From NCBI GenBank assembly GCA_036785325.1, contig JAXIVH010000016.1, positions 9,558,702-9,622,701 on the forward strand: a DNA stretch of 64,000 bases, read 5' to 3'. The stretch is from Urophycis tenuis (lineage: Eukaryota; Chordata; Actinopteri; Gadiformes; Phycidae). The position numbers and the translations under genes were made by a program. Below the pieces are notes generated by a model, which did not search any database, had not been told where the DNA came from, and worked only from the letters and a program-made list of their open reading frames with translations. The stretch's first letter is position 1; each line of letters begins with the position of its first letter. Positions 1-10,876 of this stretch are shown in pieces.

Positions 1-769
1 ACCCAACAGAGGACAAGAACCAAGCTCCGGCCCTGATTGGCCAAACCAGGGCTACCTAGCGGTGTTAACAACTGGTTTGTGCTGGTCAGGGGGTAAGTAT
101 GTGCCCCCTCCTCTCCATAACCAAAACAATGTATCCTAAAAAGTGTTTTACTTACCTTTACTTACCTCGACGTTACCTCAACAAATGATCACTCTAAAAA
201 AGCTTAAACCCAATACCAATTCCATTTCGGAAACGACACACCTTGAGAATTGATCACTCTCGGGGGGGCCTCCCTTGGGTGAGGGTGTATAGTGACAATG
301 GCCAGAAACACCCTATGATCCCAGGGTCCACTACTGATGATGTGTCCTAATATTTCGATAGCACGTTTATACTAAAATAGAAATGGAAAAGAAAAGTCTC
401 ACTCCAGCTGTGACTCGTCTTTATTCAAATAAGTAAATATACCAATGCATTGGAAGTACCTTCACTCAAACTAGATTGACCTTCATCTTGGAACAAAGAA
501 AACCTTTGGGAAAAGGAAAAACAAGTCTATATCTCCAAATCAGCGGTTATATCACAACAAGACAGATAACCATTTCGTTTTACTTCATTCTTGGTAATAT
601 GGGGAAAGAGAGCTGCGGATGACTAGATATTGGCGAGTGCAACTGCCTTTGATCCCCTATTCAACTACCGAGTCGTTGGATGAGGTGGGGGGGGTCATCG
701 AGATAACTCTAACGAACCTAACCGAGCCAGGGCCATCGAAAGAACGGGCTCTCTACACAACCCATTTAT

Positions 770-1190
770 ATTACCTTACCAACTGTTATTCACAAAACGA
801 CCACTAGATGGAGGCGATGGACCACCACTGAAGAATCAAAAGAAGGCAACCAGCCTTTAACACAAAGACTAAAAACTCACTCCAGCTGTGATCCTCTTTA
901 TCTAAATAAATAAATAAACAAAAATGAATAAATAAATAGACTAAATAAATATACAAATATAAATAAATAAATGAAATATAGATTACCTTACCAACTATTG
1001 CAATTACCTATTATTATTATTATTACTTACCTATTAATGCAATTTCCCAACCTGGGAACAATAGAGTATTTCTATTTCTATTTCTATAACTCTTCTTCAC
1101 AAAACGACCACTAGGTGGAGACGACGCACCACCAGCGAGGAATCAAAAGAGGAGGAACAACCTTGAATACAAAGATTAAAACCCACTCCA
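770..1190. repeat. Internal duplication in the long-unit AT-rich segment
   Basis: Two diverged copies lie in tandem, at about 770-886 and 982-1190. Both run attaccttaccaact, then cacaaaacgaccacta.gtgga, then aatcaaaag, then cactccagc.gtga. The second copy is enlarged by the LINE/SINE tail relic. A third copy of the cactccagctgtgac.c.tctttat motif lies near 403-430. Long AATA runs sit between the copies. Confidence 0.7.
1039..1088 (+). mobile_element. LINE/SINE 3'-tail relic in long units
   Basis: The segment starts gcaatttcccaacctggg, continues aacaatagagta, and ends in three (TTTCTA) repeats. This is the form of teleost L2/CR1-type 3' tails (gcaatttccc...gggat.aataaagta plus a short tandem repeat). 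The LINE at 10671-14324 ends in a similar way. The relic recurs in every long unit (for example about 5875-5924, 23230-23278 and 62230-62278). It therefore predates amplification of the unit. Confidence 0.6.
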
Positions 1191-1373
1191 GCGGTGAGTC
1201 TCTCGATGTATTTATTTACTAAAAAAATATATATTAAATATATATACTCCTCCCATCTCTTCTCCCCTGTCTTCCCTCATGGAAATGAGGGAGTTGGGGG
1301 AGATAGAGTGTACTAGCCCGATCCGGCGGGGGTGAGTTCAGTCCGTACAGACTGTCTCACCTTGACTCTACCT

Positions 1374-2300
1374 TCCTCAATCTCTAGCTCTAACTCTAAC
1401 CCTAGGGATAACCTCAACCCCAACCCTAACCATAGGCCTAACCTTAGCCCTAACCCTAACTCAACCCTAACACTAACCCTTACCTTGGCCCTAATCTTAA
1501 CTCTAACCTCAACCCCTAACCTTAGCCTTAACACTAACCCTAACCCCTACTCTAACTCTAACCCTAACCCCTACTCTAACTCTAACCCTAAGCCTACCCT
1601 AACCTCCAACACTAACCCTACCCTAACTCTAACGCTAACCCTAACTCTAACCTTTGCCCTAACTTTAGCCCTAACCCTAGCCTCAGCCATAACCCTAACC
1701 CTAACCTTAGCCCTAACCCTAACCTTAACCCTAACCCTAACCTTGGCCCTAACCTTAACACTAACCTCAAACCTAACCTTAACCCTTACCTCAGCCATAA
1801 CCCTAACCCTAACCTTAGCCCTAACCCTAATTCTAGCCCTAACCCTAATCTTAACCATAACCTTAACCCTAACCTTGGCCCTAACACTTAACCTAACCTT
1901 ATCCATAACACTAACCCTAACCTTAACCCCAATCTCAGCCGTAACCCCAACCCTAACCTTATCCCTAACCTTAAACCTAACCCTAACCTCAGCCCTAACC
2001 TTAACCCTAACCTCAGCCCTCATCTTAACCCTAACCCCTAACCCCTAACCTCTAACCCTAACCCTAACCTTACCCTAACCGTAACGCTAACCCTAACCCT
2101 TACTCTAACCTTAGCCCTAACCTTAGCCCTAACCGTAACCCTAACCTTAACCCTAACCTTAACCCTAAACCGTAACCTTATACCTAACCCTAACCTCAGC
2201 CCTAACCTTAACCCTAACCGCAACCCCTCCCATTTACTTCAAACCTAACGTTAAGGTTAACTGCTAACTCTACCCCTAAATCTACCCTAACCTTAACCTA
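1374..2300. repeat. Degenerate telomere-like (CCCTAA) block
   Basis: About 0.9 kb of 6-mers close to CCCTAA, with frequent CCTTAA, CTCAGC, CTTAGC and CTTGGC variants. This is the C-rich telomeric strand on +. Equivalent blocks lie at about 3477-4372, 6216-7147, 18013-18953 (the rest of the block split by the Gypsy), 20810-21727, 23573-24488, 25668-26693, 27850-28740, 30594-31510, 32690-33640, 35489-36405, 37588-38226 and 62574-63497. They are interstitial arrays, not a functional telomere. Confidence 0.93.
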
Positions 2301-2479
2301 CACTTGACATATTGGAGGAAGAAGACAATTACCCAGCATGCATTTCATCCGGAAAACTTTTCACAAAAAAACCCATTACCGAAGTACCTACGGCGAGAAT
2401 AGACTACCCCAAGAAATTGTTGTTTTGGGTGAGGAAAGTAAGCCATTGAGTCTTCTCTAAGGTCAACTTCCTACACAAT

Positions 2480-2830
2480 CGCTGTAGTCGCGCGGTGTAT
2501 GGGGCACAGGAATTGTTATTAACAGGCTGTTCGGCATGGGGTCCTGGAGGGGCCAGGGAGGCAGTGCTTAGTCGCGGCTGGCCTTGGCCTTTCCTACCCT
2601 GGGACCGACTGGGAAGGCACCGCTGGTCGGGGCTGGTCTTGGTCTTTCCTAGGTCTGGACACCCATCGCTGAGGATAGCTGCATTGGGGGACCGTGGAGG
2701 CAGTGCTTTGTCACGGCTGGCCTCGGTCCTTCGTGACCCCAGTTTTCTGCTAGTTCATCTGGACCCAACAGAGGACAAGAACCAAGCTCCGGCCCTGATT
2801 GGCCAAACCAGGGCTACCTAGCGGTGTTAA
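2480..2830. repeat. GC-rich minisatellite block of the unit
   Basis: The block contains three imperfect copies of a g.ggcag.gct..tc..ggctgg motif, starting near 2558, 2611 and 2697. It lies directly right of the telomere-like block. Copies occupy about 4568-4894, 7343-7669, 19149-19475, 21920-22246, 24683-25009, 26889-27215, 28935-29261, 31706-32032, 33832-34158, 36604-36930, 38432-38748 and 63690-64000. A 108-codon frame is open in most copies, but it begins with GTG and has no recognised similarity, so I do not call it a gene. Confidence 0.75.
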
Positions 2831-4835
2831 CAACTGGTTTGTGCTGGTCAGGGGGTAAGTATGTGCCCCCTCCTCTCCATAACCAAAACAATGTATCCTA
2901 AAAAGTGTTTTACTTACCTTTACTTACCTCGACGTTACCTCAACAAATGATCACTCCTAAAAAAGCTTAAACCCAATACCAATTCCATTTCGGAAACGAC
3001 ACACCTTGAGAATTGATCACTCTCGGGGGGGCCTCCCTTGGGTGAGGGTGTATAGTGACAATGGCCAGAAACACCCTATGATCCCAGGGTCCACTACTGA
3101 TGACGTGTCCTAATATTTCGATAGCACGTTTATACTAAAATAGAAATGGAAAAGAAAAGTCTCACTCCAGCTGTGACTCGTCTTTATTCAAATAAGTAAA
3201 TATACCAATGCATTGGAAGTACCTTCAATCAAACTAGATTGACCTCCATCTTGGAACAAAGAAAACCTTTGGGAAAAGGAAAAACAAGTCTATATCTCCA
3301 AATCAGCGGTTATATCACAACAAGACAGATAACCATTTCGTTTTACTTCATTCTTGGTAATATGGGAAAAGAGAGCTGCGGATGACTAGATATTGGCGAG
3401 TGCAACTGCCTTTGATCCCCTATTCAACTACCGAGTCGTTGGATGAGGTGGGGGGGGTCATCGAGATAACTCTAACGAACCCAACCCTAACCATAGGCCT
3501 AACCTTAGCCCTAACCCTAACTCAACCCTAACACTAACCCTTACCTTGGCCCTAATCTTAACACTAACCTCAACCCCTAACCTTAGCCTTAACACTAACC
3601 CTAACCCCTACTCTAACTCTAACCCTAACCCCTACTCTAACTCTAACCCTAAGCCTACCCTAACCTCCAACACTAACCCTACCCTAACTCTAACGCTAAC
3701 CCTAACTCTAACCTTTGCCCTAACTTTAGCCCTAACCCTAGCCTCAGCCATAACCCTAACCCTAACCTTAGCCCTAACCCTAACCTTAACCCTAACCCTA
3801 ACCTTGGCCCTAACCTTAACACTAACCTCAAACCTAACCTTAACCCTAACCTCAGCCATAACCCTAACCCTAACCTTAGCCCTAACCCTAATTCTAGCCC
3901 TAACCCTAATCTTAACCATAACCTTAACCCTAACCTTGGCCCTAACACTTAACCTAACCTTATCCATAACACTAACCCTAACCTCAACCCTAACCTTAAC
4001 CCCAATCTCAGCCGTAACCCCAACCCTAACCTTATCCCTAACCTTAAACCTAACCCTAACCTCAGCCCTAACCTTAACCCTAACCTCAGCCCTCATCTTA
4101 ACCCTAACCCCTAACCCCTAACCTCTAACCCTAACCCTAACCTTACCCTAACCGTAACGCTAAACCTAACCCTTACTCTAACCTTAGCCCTAACCTTAGC
4201 CCTAACCGTAACCCTAACCTTAACCCTAACCTTAACCCTAAACCGTAACCTTATACCTAACCCTAACCTCAGCCCTAACCTTAACCCTAACCGCAACCCC
4301 TCCCATTTACTTCAAACCTAACGTTAAGGTTAACTGCTAACTCTACCCCTAAATCTACCCTAACCTTAACCTACACTTGACATATTGGAGGAAGAAGACA
4401 ATTACCCAGCATGCATTTCATCCGGAAAACTTTTCACAAAAAAACCCATTGCCGAAGTACCTACGGCGAGAATAGACTACCCCAAGAAATTGTTGTTTTG
4501 GGTGAGGAATGTAAGCCATTGAGTCTTCTCTAAGGTCAACTTCCTACACAATCTCTGTAGTCGCGCGGTGTATGGGGCACAGGAATTGTTATTAACAGGC
4601 TGTTCGGCATGGGGTCCTGGAGGGGCCAGGGAGGCAGTGCTTAGTCGCGGCTGGCCTTGGCCTTTCCTACCCTGGGACCGACTGGGAAGGCACCGCTGGT
4701 CGGGGCTGGTCTTGGTCTTTCCTAGGTCTGGACACCCATCGCTGAGGATAGCTGCATTGGGGGACCGTGGAGGCAGTGCTTTGTCATGGCTGGCCTCGGT
4801 CCTTCGTGACCCCAGTTTTCTGCTAGTTCATCTGG
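2763..4835. repeat. Subtelomeric unit 2, short form
   Basis: Length is 2,073 bp. It matches unit 1 except that about 0.7 kb is missing at 3478: the sequence passes from ctctaacgaac straight to ccaaccctaaccatagg. The lost part is the AT-rich segment with the LINE-tail relic and the two CTCF-like motifs. The telomere-like block is at about 3477-4372. Confidence 0.92.
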
Positions 4836-7610
4836 ACCCAACAGAGGACAAGAACCAAGCTCCGGCCCTGATTGGCCAAACCAGGGCTACCTAGCGGTGT
4901 TAACAACTGGTTTGTGCTGGTCAGGGGGTAAGTATGTGCCCCCTCCTCTCCATAACCAAAACAATGTATCCTAAAAAGTGTTTTACTTACCTTTACTTAC
5001 CTCGACGTTACCTCAACAAATGATCACTCCTAAAAAAGCTTAAACCCAATACCAATTCCATTTCGGAAACGACACACCTTGAGAATTGATCACTCTCGGG
5101 GGGGCCTCCCTTTGGTGAGGGTGTATAGTGACAATGGCCAGAAACACCCTATGATCCCAGGGTCCACTACTGATGACGTGTCCTAATATTTCGATAGCAA
5201 ATTTATACTAAAATAGAAATGGAAAAGAAAAGTCTCACTCCAGCTGTGACTCGTCTTTATTCAAATAAGTAAATATACCAATGCATTGGAAGTACCTTCA
5301 ATCAAACTAGATTGACCTTCATCTTGGAACAAAGAAAACCTTTGGGAAAAGGAAAAACAAGTCTATATCTCCAAATCAGCGGTTATATCACAACAAGACA
5401 GATAACCATTTCGTTTTACTTCATTCTTGGTAATATGGGAAAAGAGAGCTGCGGATGACTAGATATTGGCGAGTGCAACTGCCTTTGATCCCCTATTCAA
5501 CTACCGAGTCGTTGGATGAGGTGGGGGGGGTCATCGAGATAACTCTAACGAACCTAACCGAGCCAGGGCCATCGAAAGAACGGGCTCTCTACACAACCCA
5601 TTTATATTACCTTACCAACTGTTATTCACAAAACGACCACTAGATGGAGGCGATGGACCACCACTGAAGAATCAAAAGAAGGCAACCAGCCTTTAACACA
5701 AAGACTAAAAACTCACTCCAGCTGTGATCCTCTTTATCTAAATAAATAAATAAACAAAAATGAATAAATAAATAGACTAAATAAATATACAAATATAAAT
5801 AAATAAATTAAATATAGATTACCTTACCAACTATTGCAATTACCTATTATTATTATTATTACTTACCTATTAATGCAATTTCCCAACCTGGGAACAATAG
5901 AGTATTTCTATTTCTATTTCTATAACTCTTCTTCACAAAACGACCACTAGGTGGAGACGACGCACCACCAGCGAGGAATCAAAAGAGGAGGAACAACCTT
6001 GAATACAAAGATTAAAACCCACTCCAGCGGTGAGTCTCTCGATGTATTTATTTACTAAAAAAAAATATATTAAATATATATACTCCTCCCATCTCTTCTC
6101 CCCTGTCTTCCCTCATGGAAATGAGGGAGTTGGGGGAGATAGAGTGTACTAGCCCGATCCGGCGGGGGTGAGTTCAGTCCGTACAGACTGTCTCACCTTG
6201 ACTCTACCTTCCTCAATCTCTAGCTCTAACTCTAACCCTAGGGATAACCTCAACCCCAACCCTAACCATAGGCCTAACCTTAGCCCTAACCCTAACTCAA
6301 CCCTAACACTAACCCTTACCTTGGCCCTAATCTTAACACTAACCTCAACCCCTAACCTTAGCCTTAACACTAACCCTAACCCCTACTCTAACTCTAACCC
6401 TAACCCCTACTCTAACTCTAACCCTAAGCCTACCCTAACCTCCAACACTAACCCTACCCTAACTCTAACGCTAACCCTAACTCTAACCTTTGCCCTAACT
6501 TTAGCCCTAACCCTAGCCTCAGCCATAACCCTAACCCTAACCTTAGCCCTAACCCTAACCTTAACCCTAACCCTAACCTTGGCCCTAACCTTAACACTAA
6601 CCTCAAACCTAACCTTAACCCTAACCTCAGCCATAACCCTAACCCTAACCTTAGCCCTAACCCTAATTCTAGCCCTAACCCTAATCTTAACCATAACCTT
6701 AACCCTAACCTTGGCCCTAACACTTAACCTAACCTTATCCATAACACTAACCCTAACCTCAACCCTAACCTTAACCCCAATCTCAGCCGTAACCCCAACC
6801 CTAACCTTATCCCTAACCTTAAACCTAACCCTAACCTCAGCCCTAACCTTAACCCTAACCTCAGCCCTCATCTTAACCCTAACCCCTAACCCCTAACCTC
6901 TAACCCTAACCCTAACCTTACCCTAACCGTAACGCTAACCCTAACCCTTACTCTAACCTTAGCCCTAACCTTAGCCCTAACCGTAACCCTAACCTTAACC
7001 CTAACCTTAACCCTAAACCGTAACCTTATACCTAACCCTAACCTCAGCCCTAACCTTAACCCTAACCGCAACCCCTCCCATTTACTTCAAACCTAACGTT
7101 AAGGTTAACTGCTAACTCTACCCCTAAATCTACCCTAACCTTAACCTACACTTGACATATTGGAGGAAGAAGACAATTACCCAGCATGCATTTCATCCGG
7201 AAAACTTTTCACAAAAAAACCCATTACCGAAGTACCTACGGCGAGAATAGACTACCCCAAGAAATTGTTGTTTTGGGTGAGGAAAGTAAGCCATTGAGTC
7301 TTCTCTAAGGTCAACTTCCTACACAATCTCTGTAGTCGCGCGGTGTATGGGGCACAGGAATTGTTATTAACAGGCTGTTCGGCATGGGGTCCTGGAGGGG
7401 CCAGGGAGGCAGTGCTTAGTCGCGGCTGGCCTTGGCCTTTCCTACCCTGGGACCGACTGGGAAGGCACCGCTGGTCGGGGCTGGTCTTGGTCTTTCCTAG
7501 GTCTGGACACCCATCGCTGAGGATAGCTGCATTGGGGGACCGTGGAGGCAGTGCTTTGTCACGGCTGGCCTCGGTCCTTCGTGACCCCAGTTTTCTGCTA
7601 GTTCATCTGG
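4836..7610. repeat. Subtelomeric unit 3, long form
   Basis: Length is 2,775 bp with all blocks present. The AT-rich segment with tail relic is at about 5680-6110, the telomere-like block at about 6216-7147 and the GC-rich block at about 7343-7669. Point differences from unit 1 are sparse, which indicates recent homogenisation. Confidence 0.92.
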
Positions 7611-8360
7611 ACCCAACAGAGGACAAGAACCAAGCTCCGGCCCTGATTGGCCAAACCAGGGCTACCTAGCGGTGTTAACAACTGGTTTGTGCTGGTCAGG
7701 GGGTAAGTATGTGCCCCCTCCTCTCCATAACCAAAACAATGTATCCTAAAAAGTGTTTTACTTACCTTTACTTACCTCGACGTTACCTCAACAAATGATC
7801 ACTCCTAAAAAAGCTTAAACCCAATACCAATTCCATTTCGGAAACGACACACCTTGAGAATTGATCACTCTCGGGGGGGCCTCCCTTGGGTGAGGGTGTA
7901 TAGTGACAATGGCCAGAAACACCCTATGATCCCAGGGTCCACTACTGATGACGTGTCCTAATATTTCGATAGCACGTTTATACTAAAATAGAAATGGAAA
8001 AGAAAAGTCTCACTCCAGCTGTGACTCGTCTTTATTCAAATAAGTAAATATACCAATGCATTGGAAGTACCTTCAATCAAACTAGATTGACCTCCATCTT
8101 GGAACAAAGAAAACCTTTGGGAAAAGGAAAAACAAGTCTATATCTCCAAATCAGCGGTTATATCACAACAAGACAGATAACCATTTCGTTTTACTTCATT
8201 CTTGGTAATATGGGAAAAGAGAGCTGCAGATGACTAGATATTGGCGAGTGCAACTGCCTTTGATCCCCTATTCAACTACCGAGTCGTTGGATGAGGTGGG
8301 GGGGGTCATCGAGATAACTAACGAACCCAACCCTAACCATAGGCCTAACCTTAGCCCTAA

Positions 8361-8365
8361 CCCTA
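8361..8365. repeat. Gypsy target-site duplication, left copy
   Basis: CCCTA lies directly before the LTR start TGTCACGG. The same five bases follow the other LTR at 18013-18017. Uninserted units read ccctaaccctaactcaacc here with a single copy. Five bases is the usual length for Ty3/Gypsy integrases. Confidence 0.9.
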
Positions 8366-9094
8366 TGTCACGGGTTCGTTGTCCGTGTGTTTGAAAAAAT
8401 GATGGCTCAGCCGGCGAACTTAGGTGAGTGATATTTATTACTCCAAAACAAAAACCCCAAAACCCAAACACCCCGTGGAAGACATGAATTGGCCAAAACA
8501 TAGACAGACTGGTACAAACAAACACGGTACTTAAACTAGTAGTAGCATCCCCGGGTTTAGCTAGCCCTCGGGTAGCATCACGGTCCCCCCTTTTTTTTTC
8601 CCTACTGCCCTGGGCTCCTCTTATATAACCTTAGCCCCTCCTTCGGGCATACCAACTCCTAATTGGCAGGGGGGTTTTAGCCTAACCCATCACGTAAAGC
8701 CTTGTGGTTCCCCCAAACCACACCCATCCCCACAGATGGTGGATAACAAATAAACATAAACATTGTAGACAGACCATAACATTACTATAACATTCTACCC
8801 ATACAAATACAAAACTCCCCAAGTCCCCTTTAATGGCGGAGTCCATGGTCACCTGACCAGCCGTAGCGCGCCACTAGCGCTATTTCAGGAAGCACTCTGG
8901 TAGTGCTTCGGCTTGGCCCCGAGACCAACTATGACCGCGGCAGCAGGTGAGTGCGTCGCCTCCTGCTTCGCGATGGCTCCACGGGCATGGGGAGAGCGCT
9001 GCGTGCACTCCCGGCACCGGCTCTCCCCGAGCGTGAGCCCGTGTTGTCGCGGTGACGGTGCGTTCAGCGGTGCGCTCCGGTGCGCTCCGTCACA
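8366..9094 (-). repeat. LTR, downstream (3') copy in element orientation
   Basis: Runs from tgtcacggg to ctccgtcaca, 729 bp. By eye it is identical to 17284-18012 except for A at 9007. The gag-pol stop codon (9064-9066) lies inside it. A TATATAA box (8621-8627, - strand) and an AATAAA signal (about 8434-8439, - strand) lie in the same places as in the other LTR. Confidence 0.93.
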
Positions 9095-10670
9095 TTATCC
9101 CCCTCCTCCCCGAGGTTGACGATGTGCGGCAACCTGGAGAGGTAGTCGGCTACTACATTGTTCCTGCCCGGCCGATGTCGGATCAGGAACTGGAACGGCT
9201 GGAGAGAGAGGTACCACCGGGTGAGACGACTGTTATGGTCCTTCATGGAGTTCATCCAGGTCAGCGCCCGATGGTCGGTCTCCAGGTCGAACTCCCTCCC
9301 CAGCAGGTAGTACCTCAAGCTCTCTAGGGCCCATTTGATGGCCAGGCCCTCCTTCTCTACTGTGGAGTACCTGGTCTCCCGGGGCAGCAGCTTGCGGCTT
9401 AGGTACAGCACTGGTTGTTCTTCCCCAGGTTCCCCTTGGGCCAGGACTGCCCCCAGGCCCACTGCAGAGGCATCAGTCTGGACCAAGAACCGCTGGCTGA
9501 AGTCAGGACTCCTCAGCACTGGAGAGGAACACAAGCCGGCCTTGAGGGTACCAAAGGCGGCCTCACAGTCATCGTTCCACACGACCGGGTTCCTCTGGTC
9601 CTTCCCCGTCAGGGCTGTCAACGGGGCTGCAATGGTGGCGAACTGCGGGACAAACCTCCGGTACCAGCCCGCTAAGCCCAAGAAGGACCTTACCTCCTTC
9701 TTTGTGCGAGGGCGGGGGCAGCTGCGAACGGCCTCGACCTTGTCCACCTGTGGCCGGACCTCGCCTCGTCCAAGCCGGTAGCCCAGGTACTTAGCCTCTT
9801 CCCTCGCCCACTGACACTTGGCCGGGTTCAGCGTCAGGCCCGCCTGCTGGATCCGCCCAAGGACTCGCTCCAACTGCTGCAGGTGCTGCTCCCAGGTGTC
9901 GCTGAAGATGACCACGTCATCTAGGTAGGCAGCACTGCAGTCCTCACACCCCTGCAGGACTCGATCCATCAGCCTCTGGAAGGTGGCGGGTGCTCCATGG
10001 AGGCCGAAGGGCATTACCGTAAACTGGAAGAGGCCCGTTGGTGTCTGGAATGCAGTGTAGGGGCGACTGGCCGCTTCCAGTGGGACCTGCCAGTAGCCCT
10101 TGCAGAGGTCCAGCGTGGTGATGAACCTGGCCCGACCAATCCTCTCCAGCAGGTCATCAACCCGGGGCATCGGGTACGCATCAAACGCCGACATCGCGTT
10201 CAGCTTCCTGAAGTCGATGCAGGTGCGCAGGGAGCCATCTTTCTTTACCACGATGACCACCGGGCTGCACCACTCGGACTGGGATGGCTCGATCACCCCC
10301 AGGCGCTGCATCTCCTCGACCTCCTTCCCGAGCTTTGCCACCAGGTGTTGTGGCACCCGGTAAGCCCTCTGGCGAAACGGCTCCTTGTCCTTGAGGCGGA
10401 CAACGTGCTCAACCAGGTCAGTCTTACCTGGGTTGGCCGCGAACAATCTGGAGACCCGTTGGAACACCTGGCTCAGCTGGCTGGACTGGACAGCAGAGAG
10501 ATGGTCGAGATCAGGTCCCGCAGACGAGTTGAGGTCGGCCAAGGTAGGCTCCTCCTCCCCGTCGCTGTCCACCTCCGCTACCAACAGGGACGTCACGGGA
10601 ACCTGCACAGGAGCCTCCTTCCATTCCTTCAACAGATTTACATGGTATACCTGCCTTGCCTTCTTCTTGT
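9064..10670 (-). CDS. pol: Gypsy pol, distal part: reverse transcriptase and RNase H
   Basis: This is the second part of the gag-pol frame, separated from the first by the LINE. Reading from 10670 it begins with the tail of the integrase C-terminus (QVYHVNLLKEW) and is open to a stop in the LTR at 9064-9066. Counting from codon 10632, reverse transcriptase shows SPVVIVVKKDGSLR near 123, catalytic Asp 175 in TTLDLCKGY and the YLDD box at 236-239. RNase H shows Asp 387 (TDAS), Glu 426/428 (VEKEG), Asp 453 (ETDH) and a final NNVVADYLSR. All catalytic residues seen are present. No ATG begins this part; its frame joins the upstream part exactly if the LINE and one target duplication are left out. 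As it stands it cannot be made from the element's own mRNA as a fusion. Confidence 0.9.
9095..9111 (-). other. Polypurine tract
   Basis: On the - strand a G/A-rich run (GGGGAGGAGGGGGATAA) directly abuts the downstream LTR. This is the expected plus-strand primer for reverse transcription. It is also translated as the end of the pol frame. Confidence 0.75.
10665..10670. repeat. LINE target-site duplication, left copy
   Basis: TCTTGT ends the Gypsy sequence here and recurs at 14325-14330 after the LINE's (TCTG)n tail. The tail itself contains similar bases, so the exact length (5-6 bp) is uncertain. Confidence 0.65.
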
Positions 10671-10876
10671 GATGTGCGCGTGCGCGAAAGCTGCATGCTG
10701 CCTGTTACGCTGCTCCAGACTTGCGTTCGCTTTTTTAAACTTTTAACTTTCTTTTCTTTTTCTTTTTACTTATTTTTTTTTTTTTTTTTCTCTGAAGTAC
10801 TGGGAAGCCCTACACTCTCAAGCAATGCTGTTTGAGGGAGTTTTGTGGTGCTTTTCGTGTACTATTTTCATTCGCA
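10671..10876 (+). other. LINE 5' leader
   Basis: Begins gatgtgcgcgtgcgcg, then a pyrimidine-rich stretch including about 18 consecutive T (10772-10789). No ORF1-type frame is present. It may hold an internal promoter, but no motif decides this. Confidence 0.5.

Larger units (their letters stand above)
1..2762. repeat. Subtelomeric unit 1, long form
   Basis: The unit is phased on acccaacagagg and recurs at 2763. In order it holds the end of the GC-rich block (1-60), a spacer with a conserved gtaagt (about 92-97), an AT-rich segment (about 840-1260) with a duplicated ~200-bp piece, a telomere-like block (about 1374-2300), and the next GC-rich block (about 2480-2821). It shares two private variants with unit 6: a 12-bp loss in the telomere-like block and aacccttacctcagcc. 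ORFs reading Leu-Thr-Leu-Thr here come only from the 6-bp periodicity. No gene is supported. Confidence 0.92.

Noticed and set aside
619..807. 62-codon frame beginning MTRYWRVQL
   Set aside because: Short, repeat-borne, shifted by changes in a poly-G run in several units, and without known similarity.
1332..2048. Long ORFs reading Leu-Thr-Leu-Thr or Val-Arg-Val-Arg in telomere-like blocks (both strands, every unit)
   Set aside because: They follow from a 6-bp repeat lacking stops in some frames. Composition is pure dipeptide repeat and indels of 6n bases occur freely.
1374..2300. True chromosome terminus
   Set aside because: The repeats are degenerate and lie between unit copies; sequence continues on both sides.
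2495..2821. 108-codon frame in each GC-rich block
   Set aside because: Starts with GTG, no ATG, no recognised family, and is broken in the edge unit. Its presence in many copies reflects recent duplication.
3095..3145. Hammerhead ribozyme from ctgatga followed by cgtg...cacg in each subtelomeric unit
   Set aside because: The required GAAA does not follow the second arm, and no matching stem III with a cleavage site was found. One unit also carries gatgatgtg.
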